Positions 52,954 to 61,906 are shown, numbered from the stretch's first letter. The stretch: 64,000 nt of DNA from Nocardia anaemiae NBRC 100462 (GCF_001612725.1 NZ_BDAZ01000044.1:1-64000); one strand, 5' to 3'. Made by a program: numbers and translations. The notes: generated by a model not told the origin, from the sequence alone.

Positions 52954-53485
52954 TCAGCAATTTCCATGCGGCCTCCTTTGCGGTCGAGTCGTCGGTGAGT
53001 CGCTTGATGAGTTGGCCGTTGACAGACACCGTTCCGGCACGCACTAATGCGACCGGTTGCGGCGCATCGACCGCCTGTCATTGTGTCTGAGCATCCTCTA
53101 ACTCGCTCGAATGCCTGTCGGCCCGTCCGCGCCCGGAACCCGGCTGACCCCTACTTTTCTGCTCTTGCCACGCAGTGGCGAATCGGGCAACGGAACCAAC
53201 TCGATCAAGCTGTGCGCCACCAGCCCCTCGCCAAGCTTGTACGCAGGGAGACTGACTTGACTACCCTGCACCCATCTTGGCTGAGGCGGCCGGTAGCCGC
53301 GACAATGCGCCGCGTCATCTGTCCGATGACCGTCATCCCTTGGGACATCAGCAGGCCATTGTCCGCGATCAGGCGACCGCGTATATGGCGGCAATGTCTA
53401 CCACAATCAGGGCCCTTGCCTCACGTCGAACGCTGCCAGTCGCCCTGGCTGGCAACGTCAGCCGGGGCCGCGAGCAGGAGTCACG
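52954..53485. other. 532-bp spacer between the small protein gene and the NLR-like gene
   Basis: No gene is supported. A minus-strand open run of about 50 codons near 52930-53075 reads RAGTVSVNGQLIKRLTDDST, possibly a decayed gene end. The promoter of the NLR-like gene and a GAGCAGGAG ribosome site (53472-53480) are here. I do not see a terminator or a palindrome. Confidence 0.35.
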
Positions 53486-56400
53486 GTGAACCCATCCGAG
53501 CCGGGTGCTGTCAGCCAACAGATCATTGCCGTTGGTGGGTTCGCCTACGGCGTGATCGGCGCGGATATCCACGTCTTCGGCAATGGCCGGCCGGTGTATC
53601 TGCTGTTCGAACACCTCGGCTTGCGGCGATCGGACGCGTCGCGGCTGCGCCGGCAACCCAGCCGGATGCTGGATGCTCGTGCCGAGCTCGTCGAGTTCAC
53701 CGGTCGGGACGATGAACTGCGCGAGCTGATCGCCTGGCGGGACGCGGAGGAAACGCGGTCCGCGCACTGGTTGCACGGGGAAGGTGGCCAGGGGAAGACC
53801 CGGCTGGCCCAGCAGCTCGCTCGTGACGCCGAACGGGTCGGCTGGAAGGTCGTGGACGCGGTTCACGGCACCGTGACCCGCGCACCGGACCGTGGCAGCC
53901 AGGATCTGCGGCTGGGCCAGCAGACTGTCGGTGTCCTGTTGCTGGTCGACTATGCCGACCGGTGGCCGGTTACGGACCTGGGCTTTCTGATGCAGAACAG
54001 CCTGTTGACCCAACCCGAGCCGACGAAGGTGCGGGTGCTGTTGATCGGCAGATCGATGAATTCCTTGCCTGCGCTACGGGGCAAGTTCAACGGACTAGGG
54101 ACGGGGTTCGAGATTTCCGCCAAGCTCCTGCCACCCCTGCCGGAGAACGACCAGGCACGTAACCGGATGTACACCACGGCGCGCGACTGCTTCGCTCGCC
54201 ATTACCCGGAGGTGGTCGACTCGGCGGCGATCACGCCGCCAGGACCACTCGGACAGCCCGACTTCGGGTCGACCTTGGCAGTCCACGTGGCCGCGCTGGT
54301 CGCGGTGGACGCGGCGGCTTGTGGTCGAAGGCCGCCGACGGACATGGTGGGTTTGAGCGCTTATCTCCTGGACCGCGAGTACGAGAACTGGCGGCAGTTG
54401 TATGAGAACCGCGATCGCGGCATCGACCACCACACCTCCGACACCGACATGGCGCGCGTGGTGTTCACCGCCATCCTCACCGGCCCTACCGAACGTCGGA
54501 CGGCCGAACTGATTCTCGACAGGCTCATCCCCGAGCTAGCGGCGGAAAACGCGCTGGCAGACCACGCCGTCTGCTACCCGCCAACCGATCCGGCGATGGC
54601 GCTGGAACCGATGATCCCGGACCGGCTCGCGGAGGATTTCCTGGCGCTGCTGGTTCCTGGCCACCCGGTGACCGACTACCCTACCGACGTTTGGGCGACC
54701 GGCGTCGCGGATACGCTGCTGACGGCCGCGGACACAGCCAACTGTGCTCCTCGCGCGCTCACGTTTCTGGCCTCCGCGACCGACCGATGGCCCCATCTCG
54801 GCACGAAGGTCCTCTACCCACTGTTGTCCGGCCACCCCGCCGTCGCCCTCGACGGCGGCAGCGTCGCACTGACCGCCATCGCCAGCATCGGCGCCCACGA
54901 AGACGACACCAGCCCCGAACTGCTGACCGTCCTGGAAACCATCGAACCGCAGCTGCCCGAAGGAACACACGCCGACCTGGACGTCGGAATCCTCAGCGTG
55001 GTCGAACGTTTGACCGCGCGCTACTTGGCCGAGACCACCGATGCGGAGCAGCGGGCTGGACTGTATATGAGGCTGGGTACGCGCCGCAGCAACGCCGGCG
55101 AATGGGCGACGGCGGTGACGGCCGACGCGGAAGCGGCGCGGCTCTACCGGCAATTGGCCGAGAACGACGAACACCACCGCATCAATCTAGCGACATCACT
55201 GAACAACCTGAGCAACGCACTCGGTCAACAAGGACGCTGGCGCGAGGCCATCACGCAGGCCCGCGAGGCCGTCTCGATCCACCGCGAACTGGCCGAAAAC
55301 AACCCGATGCGGCGTGAATTCCTCGCACGATCGCTGACCGGGCTGGGCACGAAGCTCACACAAGCCGGTCGTGGCGACGAGGCACTGCCGGTCAGCGAGG
55401 AAGCGGTGCGGATCTGTCGCGAACTGGCCGAGGCCGATCCCGGCCGCTACGGATACGATCTCGCCATCACTCTCACCAACCTGGCGGGCCTGCTGCACGA
55501 CCCCGGCCGCGAGGCCGATGCCGTGGCTGCCGCCGAGGAAGCCGTCGAGTGGGGTGGGCGATTGGCCACGGCCAATCCCGGCCAGTACCTCGACCTTCTG
55601 GGCATGTCATTGAACAACCTCGCCAGGGCGCTGTTCGGCCAGGGACTTCGGGAACGAGCGGCGGTGACGCAGGTCGAGGCCGTCGACGTGTATCGGCGCC
55701 TGGCTGCGGCCAACCCTCGGGCACACCAGCCGGATCTGGTGCTGTGGCTGACCAATCTGAGCCGGTTTCTCTCCGCTCTGGATCGTTGGGACGAAGCGCT
55801 CGTCCCGGCAGAAGAAGCCGTCATGTTCGCTCGTCAACTCGCCGAGGGCGGCTCCGTGCGCGATCAACACCGGCTAGCGAGATCCCTGGAGGTGTTGGGC
55901 GACAGCATGTCCCGGCTCGGGTGCGCCGACGATGCGTTGGTCGCCTACCGTGAGGCCGCCGACACGCAACTGAACGCCGTTCTCGTGACCCGCTCTTCCG
56001 AACCCGAGCTGGCCCGTCTCACCTACCGGCTCGCTGGCTTGTATCGCCAGGCTGGCGACCGCGAAAACGAAGCGATTATGCTGCTCAACTTCTGCGGGGC
56101 CGCGTATAGACGGACCCAGCTGCCCGAAGTCCTCGACGCCGCCCGGCGCGCGGCCGCCCTCTACCACGAACTGAACGACCGCACCAACGAAGCCGCCGCG
56201 CTGCTCAATCTCAGTGCCCTGTTGACAAGAAACAGGTGCGCCGACGAAGCCATCACGACATGTCGACGCGCCGCGAAGATCTCACACGACGACGGTGACC
56301 GGAAAGCCGAAGCCGCGGCGCTCAGCAGCCTCAGCGGCGTCCTGCTCGACGCGCAGCGATACGACGAAGCCATCACGGCCAGCCACCATGCCATTGCGAT

Positions 56401-58486
56401 CTGCCAGGAGTTCGACGCGGCACTCGACGGGGGACCCTACCCAGGACTCGCCCTGTTCAATCTCGGCTCGGCCCTGCTCGCGACCGGACGGACAACCGAG
56501 GCCATCACCGCCCTCGAGCAGGCGGCGTCCACCTATCAGCGGACGGGCAAAGGCGAGTACGAAGACAGTGGCCGTCCCTGGCAGGAGGCCGACAGCTACT
56601 TCGGCTTGGGCAGGGCCTACGGGAAGGTGGGCAGGCTGGCCGAAGCCGCACGCGCCTACAAAAGGGCGGCGGAGCTGTTCGAAGCGGCCGGTGATCAGAG
56701 ACGGCACCGCGAGGCGCTGCTGGGAATCTCCGAGAGCCTGATCCAGTCGGGACAGCACGCGGATGCCGCCGCGGTCAGCGAGCGGACACTGGCTGTCAGC
56801 CGGAGTGCGGGCGGTCGGCTGCACGAAGCCTGGGCCCTCACGCACCTGGGCGCCGCCCAGTTGGAACTGGGCCGCCCCGACGAGAGTGCCGAGCATTCGC
56901 GCTGTGCCGCTTCGATCTTCGACGAACTGGCCATTCCGGATCAGGCGCACGGCGAGGCGATGGCGCTGGCCAACCTCGCCCAAGCGCTGGACCGGCTCAA
57001 CCGGATCGAAGAATCCATCGAACCGTACCGGCGGGCCGCAGCGAAATGGCGCGCGGCCGGCGACACCGAACACGAACACCAGACGCTATACAGGCTCGGG
57101 ACCGCGCTGTTCAGACTGCGCCGGTTCGCCGAATCCATCGAACCCATGCAACGTTCCGCCGAGATCGGTCGCGTCATAGGAAATCGGCGGGGCGAAGCGA
57201 GAGCGCTTTTCGCCACAGCGGCCTCATTCGTGGAGATGTCCCGATTCGAAGAGGCCATCGCCGTTGGGCAACGGGCTGCCGACCTCTTCCGCGAGGACGG
57301 CGATCACAGCTCCGAAAGCTTCGCACTGGGACGGGTCCACGCGGCTCTGATCGAGTTGGTACGCCTCGACGAGGCCGTCTCCGTAGCGCAACGGGCTGCT
57401 CAAGCCGCCGAGCAGGCCGGAGATTCCCGCAGCGCCGCCACGGTACTGAACGAACTCGGCAAGACACTCGAGAACCTCGGCCGTAACGAGGAAGCCGCCG
57501 GAGCCTTCGAACGGGCCGCCGCGATCTTCCACGAAATGGGCGACTACCAGGCCGAGGGCCAAGCATTGACTGAGGTCGGTACGCGCCTCCTAACGGCCGG
57601 GCAGTACGCCGCGTGCATCGATGTCAGCCGCCGCACCGTCGCCTTGGGGCGGCGAACGGGTCACCGCACAGTCGAAGCCGCGGCACTTCTCAACCTCGGT
57701 CCTGCCCTCCTGGCCGTGCAAGAATTTGAGGAGGCCGTCACCGTCAACCAGCAGGCGGTGACCGCAATACGCGAGTTGTACGGACCGCGCAGCGACAACA
57801 GGCTGCTCGGCAACCTGGAGGGTCAGGCACTCAGCAACCTGGAGGGTCAGGCACTCAGCAACCTGGGCCGGGCGCTCCTGGAGCAGAAGCAGTACCCCGA
57901 ATCCATAGAAGCCAGCCAGCGTGCCCTAACCATCATCGACAGGACCGGCGGCGGCACCGACTACGCCAACACTCTCCACAATCTGGCCTCCGCCTTCGTG
58001 GCCACCGGGCGGGACGAGGACGCCGTCGACGCCTATCAACAGGCAGCCTCGGCCTATCGGGAGTTAGGTGCACGGAGAAGCGAAGGCGCGACTTTGGCCA
58101 ACCTCGGTGTTGCCCTGCTGCGAATGGAACGCTACGAGGAGGTACTGCAACCGAGCGGTCGGGCGGCCACCATCTTCAGCACCTCCGGCGATTGTGACCA
58201 TGAGGCTGCGGCCTTGTGCAACGTCGTCTCTGCCCTTGCCAGCCTGAACCGGCCAGAGGAGAGCCTGCCCGCCATCAGGAAGATTCTTGCGGTCTGCCGG
58301 GAGAACGGCGACCACGAGGGCGAGCGCGTCGCGCTGCTCAGCCTCGGCGCCGCACTCGTGGATACGCAGCGGCTGGACGAGGCCATCACCGTCAATCGAC
58401 ACGCCGCGGTACTCTTCCGCGAAGCAGGAGACCACGAAAATGAGGCCATGGCACTGGACTTTCTCCGCAAGGCACAGCAGCGGTGA
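53486..58486 (+). CDS. NLR-like signal-transduction ATPase with P-loop and TPR array
   Basis: A 1666-residue protein starting at GTG 53486 (AGGAG 6 bp upstream). Residues 16-34 carry GGFAYGVIGADIHVFGNG, a short N-terminal motif seen in Streptomyces TPR-ATPases (recollection). A STAND-type ATPase follows: Walker A GEGGQGKT at residues 98-105 and Walker B LLLVDYAD at 151-158. From about residue 500 to the end lie well over twenty TPR-like helix pairs (such as EAITASHHAIAI, LNNLSNALGQQGRWREAI). This is the plan of bacterial NLR immune receptors: TPR sensor, ATPase switch, signalling motif. It is encoded on an integrative element after the small protein gene, its likely partner. No nuclease, TIR or protease domain is fused, so any effector must be separate. 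Confidence 0.85.
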   Translation: MNPSEPGAVSQQIIAVGGFAYGVIGADIHVFGNGRPVYLLFEHLGLRRSDASRLRRQPSRMLDARAELVEFTGRDDELRELIAWRDAEETRSAHWLHGEGGQGKTRLAQQLARDAERVGWKVVDAVHGTVTRAPDRGSQDLRLGQQTVGVLLLVDYADRWPVTDLGFLMQNSLLTQPEPTKVRVLLIGRSMNSLPALRGKFNGLGTGFEISAKLLPPLPENDQARNRMYTTARDCFARHYPEVVDSAAITPPGPLGQPDFGSTLAVHVAALVAVDAAACGRRPPTDMVGLSAYLLDREYENWRQLYENRDRGIDHHTSDTDMARVVFTAILTGPTERRTAELILDRLIPELAAENALADHAVCYPPTDPAMALEPMIPDRLAEDFLALLVPGHPVTDYPTDVWATGVADTLLTAADTANCAPRALTFLASATDRWPHLGTKVLYPLLSGHPAVALDGGSVALTAIASIGAHEDDTSPELLTVLETIEPQLPEGTHADLDVGILSVVERLTARYLAETTDAEQRAGLYMRLGTRRSNAGEWATAVTADAEAARLYRQLAENDEHHRINLATSLNNLSNALGQQGRWREAITQAREAVSIHRELAENNPMRREFLARSLTGLGTKLTQAGRGDEALPVSEEAVRICRELAEADPGRYGYDLAITLTNLAGLLHDPGREADAVAAAEEAVEWGGRLATANPGQYLDLLGMSLNNLARALFGQGLRERAAVTQVEAVDVYRRLAAANPRAHQPDLVLWLTNLSRFLSALDRWDEALVPAEEAVMFARQLAEGGSVRDQHRLARSLEVLGDSMSRLGCADDALVAYREAADTQLNAVLVTRSSEPELARLTYRLAGLYRQAGDRENEAIMLLNFCGAAYRRTQLPEVLDAARRAAALYHELNDRTNEAAALLNLSALLTRNRCADEAITTCRRAAKISHDDGDRKAEAAALSSLSGVLLDAQRYDEAITASHHAIAICQEFDAALDGGPYPGLALFNLGSALLATGRTTEAITALEQAASTYQRTGKGEYEDSGRPWQEADSYFGLGRAYGKVGRLAEAARAYKRAAELFEAAGDQRRHREALLGISESLIQSGQHADAAAVSERTLAVSRSAGGRLHEAWALTHLGAAQLELGRPDESAEHSRCAASIFDELAIPDQAHGEAMALANLAQALDRLNRIEESIEPYRRAAAKWRAAGDTEHEHQTLYRLGTALFRLRRFAESIEPMQRSAEIGRVIGNRRGEARALFATAASFVEMSRFEEAIAVGQRAADLFREDGDHSSESFALGRVHAALIELVRLDEAVSVAQRAAQAAEQAGDSRSAATVLNELGKTLENLGRNEEAAGAFERAAAIFHEMGDYQAEGQALTEVGTRLLTAGQYAACIDVSRRTVALGRRTGHRTVEAAALLNLGPALLAVQEFEEAVTVNQQAVTAIRELYGPRSDNRLLGNLEGQALSNLEGQALSNLGRALLEQKQYPESIEASQRALTIIDRTGGGTDYANTLHNLASAFVATGRDEDAVDAYQQAASAYRELGARRSEGATLANLGVALLRMERYEEVLQPSGRAATIFSTSGDCDHEAAALCNVVSALASLNRPEESLPAIRKILAVCRENGDHEGERVALLSLGAALVDTQRLDEAITVNRHAAVLFREAGDHENEAMALDFLRKAQQR
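57812..57859 (+). repeat. 24-bp tandem duplication within the TPR region
   Basis: The 24-mer AACCTGGAGGGTCAGGCACT-CAGC occurs twice in tandem, adding eight residues (NLEGQALS) so that the protein reads NLEGQALSNLEGQALSNLG near residues 1443-1461. It keeps the frame and lengthens one helix, so it looks recent. Confidence 0.85.
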
Positions 58487-58984
58487 CCCGGACCATCACC
58501 ACGATGAGTCGGAGCTGGAGTAGCTCCAAGCCGCTGCCACATCAACGACTGGGACAGGGCCGGGGCGAGTCAGCCCTCGGGCTCGCTCGACCGAAATCCA
58601 CAGAGGACCATTGGAAATCGCCGGTCCACTGGGTGAGTACCTGTGCGGGACGCCTTGTACCGGGAATACGAGGTACGCGAGTTCCGAGGCGCACACCGCC
58701 CAGGACCTTCGTAGTCGTCGGCAGAAAGCCAAACACTTGAACGTCTGTGCCACTTGCAAGAGCGTTTGAGTGGCTGCAAAACGACCGGCTGATCGGAACA
58801 ATTCCGGCGGACGCGACATGATCGGGTGACAGCTCGTGTGCTAGTGGCCAGCGACGCTCCCCACTGACGGCCAGTTGCGACGTCCACGCGGCTGCGCATC
58901 GGCGGTGCGTTGTTCGTACGTACCATCGGGGTTGTGCCTGAGCCCTTCAGGTTGGCAGGCCACAGGGGCCAGTCGTGAAACAAG
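58487..58984. other. 498-bp stretch between the NLR-like gene and the HTH gene
   Basis: I see no supported gene. Several overlapping open frames on both strands are Pro/Arg/Ser rich without family resemblance. It separates the cargo region (integrase and NLR pair) from the phage-like regulatory and replication region. Confidence 0.4.
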
Positions 58985-59374
58985 CTAGTCACCGGATAGG
59001 ACGACAACACCGGTGGTCTGAATCTTCAATGGCGGCCGTGGATGTCGGTTCGTCGCCGCGAGCGCGCGGATCAGATCGTTGACGAGCTTGCGTTGCTCGC
59101 GGCCCAGTAGCGCGGCTTCCGGTGGAGGGATGTAGGCCTCGTCGAGCTCGAGTGCGATTCCGGACCAGTGCGCGACATCGCGCACGTCGAGCTTCAAAGC
59201 TTGGGCGACGGCGCGGATGGTGTCGATCGAGGATGGGTGCTCGGGGTTGTCGATCAACCGGCTGACGGTGGTCGGGTGGACACCGGCGGTGTCGGCGAGT
59301 TCGTTTCGGCTGGTGATACCCGCTGCGGCCATGGCGGAGGCCCAGGGCTCGGGTATGGCGCGCTTGCGTGGCAT
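58985..59374 (-). CDS. Xre-type HTH regulator
   Basis: A 129-residue protein starting MPRKRAIPEPWASAMAAAGI at 59374 (27 bp downstream of an alternative ATG). The helix-turn-helix reads SRNELADTAGVHPTTVSRLI, with DTIRAVAQALKLDVRDVAHW as the following helices. The C-terminal half is acidic and then basic (EDEAYI...KLVNDLIRALA). It is divergent from the other HTH gene at 59571, the typical CI/Cro-like pair of an integrative element. It probably represses its own and the opposite promoter. Confidence 0.82.
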   Translation of the reverse strand: MPRKRAIPEPWASAMAAAGITSRNELADTAGVHPTTVSRLIDNPEHPSSIDTIRAVAQALKLDVRDVAHWSGIALELDEAYIPPPEAALLGREQRKLVNDLIRALAATNRHPRPPLKIQTTGVVVLSGD

Positions 59375-59402
59375 GTCCACAAGCGTAGGGCATGTGTCCA
59401 CA
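59370..59402 (+). promoter_or_regulatory. direct repeats at the start of the Xre-type gene
   Basis: GGCATGTCCACA (59370-59381) and GGCATGTGTCCACA (59389-59402) occur 19 bp apart over the start codon and leader of the HTH gene. This is where a self-binding repressor would sit. Confidence 0.4.
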
Positions 59403-59570
59403 CCAAAATAGGTATCGGTGAGGTATCGAGCGCATGTGTGCAGTTATTTTAAACCATCTTACGTATCTAGCTGGGCCGATGTATCTCATAGAAGTGGGTT
59501 TGAGTAGACATGATTGGGTTCTGTTGTTACTGTTTGCTCAGGGGTAGGAGGACACTGGAGGGAGGCCAGG

Positions 59571-59798
59571 ATGGTCTATCGGGCGAGGTTGAAGTCCCGG
59601 ACAGCATTACGTGAGGCGATGCAGGCCAAGGGTGTGCCGGTGCGGGTTCTGGCCGAGCGCGCCGGGTGCGGCAAAAGCATCGTCGGTCTGTTGCGGTCGG
59701 GGGCGCGGAGTTCGTGTAGCCCGGAGCTGGCGGCGAAACTCGCTGCGGCACTGGATGTCCCGGCCGAGCATATGTTCCGGATCGAGGAGAAGGGATAG
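59571..59798 (+). CDS. Cro/Xre-type HTH DNA-binding protein
   Basis: A 75-residue protein starting MVYRARLKSRTALREAMQAK at 59571 (GGAGG 5-6 bp upstream). The HTH reads VLAERAGCGKSIVGLLRSGA and is followed by SPELAAKLAAALDVPAEHMF. It resembles the first regulator of actinobacterial phage-like elements (the C-S-P-E-L-A pattern). A strong hairpin lies 46 bp after it. Confidence 0.85.
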   Translation: MVYRARLKSRTALREAMQAKGVPVRVLAERAGCGKSIVGLLRSGARSSCSPELAAKLAAALDVPAEHMFRIEEKG

Positions 59799-59824
59799 CC
59801 GAACAGACCTGAGCACAGTTTTCG

Positions 59825-59834
59825 TCTACGGGAG
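59825..59834 (+). promoter_or_regulatory. TCTACGGGAG motif (copy 2 of 3)
   Basis: The 10-mer TCTACGGGAG followed by AA. It lies 27 bp after the HTH gene and just before a perfect 10-bp hairpin. Confidence 0.35.
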
Positions 59835-59843
59835 AAAAGGGTT

Positions 59844-59872
59844 GACCCGGCGGGCTAGCACTCCGCCGGGTC
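59844..59872 (+). terminator. perfect 10-bp hairpin after the HTH gene
   Basis: GACCCGGCGG and CCGCCGGGTC pair without mismatch around a 9-nt loop. No T-run follows, so it might be a terminator or attenuator in this GC-rich setting or a protein-binding site. Confidence 0.45.
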
Positions 59873-59880
59873 GGTGCACA

Positions 59881-59890
59881 TCTACGGGAG
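59881..59890 (+). promoter_or_regulatory. TCTACGGGAG motif (copy 3 of 3), with the ribosome site of the leader frame
   Basis: The motif's GGGAG is 6 bp from the ATG at 59896, so in this copy it doubles as a ribosome-binding site. Confidence 0.4.
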
Positions 59891-59895
59891 TAGTT

Positions 59896-59973
59896 ATGCG
59901 GTATCAGTTTAACCCGGCCACCGATGTCTTGGTGGCCGGGCTCGCCGTCTATCCATCGTCCGGGTGGTGGTGA
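59896..59973 (+). CDS. possible 25-residue leader peptide containing a hairpin
   Basis: ATG 59896 (GGGAG 6 bp upstream) opens MRYQFNPATDVLVAGLAVYP and SSGWW, ending in TGA that overlaps the ATPase ATG (TGATG). Inside it, CCCGGCCACC (59913-59922) and GGTGGCCGGG (59931-59940) form a perfect 10-bp stem with an 8-nt loop. A short translated leader whose reading could melt a hairpin before a gene is the layout of a translational attenuator. This is a hypothesis. Confidence 0.4.
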   Translation: MRYQFNPATDVLVAGLAVYPSSGWW

Positions 59974-60926
59974 TGGCGTTCGAGTTCAAGCCAGCGGTCC
60001 GGCGAAAGAGCAAGGCGCGCATGGCGTTAGCCGGTCCGTCCGGGTCAGGCAAGACCTATACCGCCCTCGCGTTGGCCTCGGAATGGGCGCAGCGTGATGG
60101 CGGCGTCGTTGGCATGGTCGACACCGAGCACGGCAGCGCCAGCAAGTATCAGGGCCTCAACGGCTGGCAGTGGCAGACGGTCGAACCGGAGCGGTTCTCG
60201 CCAGTGAGCCTGGTCGAGATTTTGGGTGTAGCGGCCGGACAGGGCTTCACCACGCTGATCATCGACTCGTGGTCGCACTACTGGATGGGCCAGGACGGGA
60301 TGCTCGAGCAGGTCGACCGCCGCAAATCGGGCAGTAACAGCTTTTCGGGGTGGAAGGAAGCCAACCCCGACGAGCGCCGGATGGTCGAGGCGATGTTGAC
60401 GTTCCCAGGGCATCTGATCGTCACTATGCGCACGAAGACCGAATACGTCGTCGACGAGGACGGCAGAGGCCGCTCGGTGCCGCGCAAGGTCGGCACCCGA
60501 CCGGTGCAGCGGGAGGGCCTCGAGTTCGAGTTCGATATCGTCGCCGACCTCGACCTGCGCAACAACCTGCATATCTCCAAGACCCGCCTGCCGTTTCTGA
60601 CCAACCAGGTGATCCCCACCCCTGGTGCAGAGCTGGCCAACGAGATCGCCGACTGGCTCGACGGCGGCGAAGACGTCCCTACCGTGGCGGAGTTCCGGCA
60701 GCGGATCCTCGATGTGGAATCCATGGATCAGCTGCGCGCGGTCTACCTCGAGATCGAGTCCTATCGGATGCTCGGTGCACCCACGGTCGACCTCGAAGGT
60801 TCTGCGACCACGCTGCGGGAGTTGATCGTGGCGATCAAGACCGCCATGGAGGCGGTGGATGCCAAGCAGGCCGGGCGCCACGACTCGGCCGAGACCTCCG
60901 AGAACCACGGACAGGAGAGGGGGTGA
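59973..60926 (+). CDS. Sak4-like AAA/RecA-fold ATPase
   Basis: A 317-residue protein starting MAFEFKPAVRRKSKARMALA at 59973. Walker A GPSGSGKT is near residue 25 and a Walker B-like LIIDSWSHYW near 97, and TMRTKTEYVVDEDGRGRSVP is a later conserved segment. The pattern matches phage AAA_24/Sak4-type proteins, which act with a single-strand DNA-binding or annealing protein in recombination. It begins a tightly overlapping run of genes, so it is an early phage-like protein. Confidence 0.8.
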   Translation: MAFEFKPAVRRKSKARMALAGPSGSGKTYTALALASEWAQRDGGVVGMVDTEHGSASKYQGLNGWQWQTVEPERFSPVSLVEILGVAAGQGFTTLIIDSWSHYWMGQDGMLEQVDRRKSGSNSFSGWKEANPDERRMVEAMLTFPGHLIVTMRTKTEYVVDEDGRGRSVPRKVGTRPVQREGLEFEFDIVADLDLRNNLHISKTRLPFLTNQVIPTPGAELANEIADWLDGGEDVPTVAEFRQRILDVESMDQLRAVYLEIESYRMLGAPTVDLEGSATTLRELIVAIKTAMEAVDAKQAGRHDSAETSENHGQERG

Positions 60927-61168
60927 AGAACAAAATGACGAAACGTTGTGACGCACATGGGTGCGAGCACGGGTTGCTCGATACCGCTGAGATCGCGGCA
61001 CGGTTGAAGGTGACCAAGCAGCTGGTGTTGCAGTGGCGGGCGCAGGTGAAGCCGCATCCTTTGGCGGACAAGGGGTTCCGGCTCAACGGTGACTCCGGGC
61101 CACTGCGGTGGCGGGAATGTCACTACCACCAATACCTCGATGAGCTCGCGCAGCCGAGGTCGGCATGA
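60923..61168 (+). CDS. excisionase/MerR-like small HTH protein
   Basis: An 81-residue protein; start GTG 60923 (GGAGAGGGG upstream, 4 bp overlap with the ATPase stop) or ATG 60935. The core reads LLDTAEIAARLKVTKQLVLQ, then WRAQVKPHPLADKGFRLN, then LRWRECHYHQYLDELAQPR. This has the helix-turn-helix and the wing of excisionase-type proteins. It might help excision of the element. The cluster of His and Cys near the N-terminus (CDAHGCEHG) could bind zinc. Confidence 0.65.
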   Translation: MKNKMTKRCDAHGCEHGLLDTAEIAARLKVTKQLVLQWRAQVKPHPLADKGFRLNGDSGPLRWRECHYHQYLDELAQPRSA

Positions 61169-61569
61169 GCCCCCGCCGCGGGCGTTCACAGCCCAGCGCC
61201 GCACGCATCGCCGCTGAGGACGCCCGCATGGTCTTCGTCGAGGAGTACCGGTTTCTACGCCGGTCGCTGATGAGCCATGAGGCGATTGCCCGCAAACTCG
61301 GAATCACTGTGGGCACCCTGCAGACCCGGATACTTCGGTATGACTGCCTGATCCTGTCTCCGGCCGAGCAGCGTATCGGCGAGCGCCTCGATGCGCTGAT
61401 CGAGAAGGGGCAGCCGTTTACCCTCGCGCAGGTATCACCGCTCGATGACGGCACAGCCGTCTGGTTGGTGGGGATCGCGCTCAAACGGGGCCGCATCCGC
61501 TCATCGAGGACCCGAGCTGCGGGACCGAGACACCCCTCGGTGTACACACCGGTCCGGAGCCGCCCATGA
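61165..61569 (+). CDS. phage-type HTH protein
   Basis: A 134-residue basic protein that overlaps its neighbour by 4 bp. The region MSHEAIARKLGITVGTLQTR near residues 37-56 is a clear helix-turn-helix. The flanks are Arg rich and the C-terminus is unstructured. Its target is unknown. The tight spacing suggests one operon from 59973 to 63439. Confidence 0.65.
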   Translation: MSPRRGRSQPSAARIAAEDARMVFVEEYRFLRRSLMSHEAIARKLGITVGTLQTRILRYDCLILSPAEQRIGERLDALIEKGQPFTLAQVSPLDDGTAVWLVGIALKRGRIRSSRTRAAGPRHPSVYTPVRSRP

Positions 61570-61808
61570 CCGCGCACGAGATCGCCAGTGCACCAGCGCG
61601 ACTGCCGCTGTCGGGCGAGCGTGACCCGTTCGGCGACGGGCAGGAATGGTCTGTCGTCCATCAATGCCGCGATATAAACGGCCAGGTGGTGCGCGTGCTG
61701 TATGAGTGCCGCTATCTCATCGAGAGCGGTCGCGGCCGTGCCCATGTGACCGAACGCCGCTGGCACGACGGTGAACACGAATCCCGTGATGTCGAACCGA
61801 CCGACTAA
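61566..61808 (+). CDS. small phage-type protein, function unknown
   Basis: An 80-residue frame overlapping the upstream stop by 4 bp (ATGA). It reads MTAHEIASAPARLPLSGERD and contains QVVRVLYECRYLIESG. No motif is recognised. Its overlap with the upstream gene supports it being real. Confidence 0.5.
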   Translation: MTAHEIASAPARLPLSGERDPFGDGQEWSVVHQCRDINGQVVRVLYECRYLIESGRGRAHVTERRWHDGEHESRDVEPTD

Positions 61809-61906
61809 CGCCGCCGTCGTTGATTCCGTGTTCATCGTCGGCTGCATCGGCACCAGAATTCCGGTGCCGGATGCCATTGCAGCGCCTCGCTGTTCGGAGT
61901 ACACCG

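Noticed and set aside
53047..53715. 222-residue plus-strand frame before the NLR-like gene
   Set aside because: It overlaps 230 bp of the well-supported NLR N-terminus and has no family resemblance.
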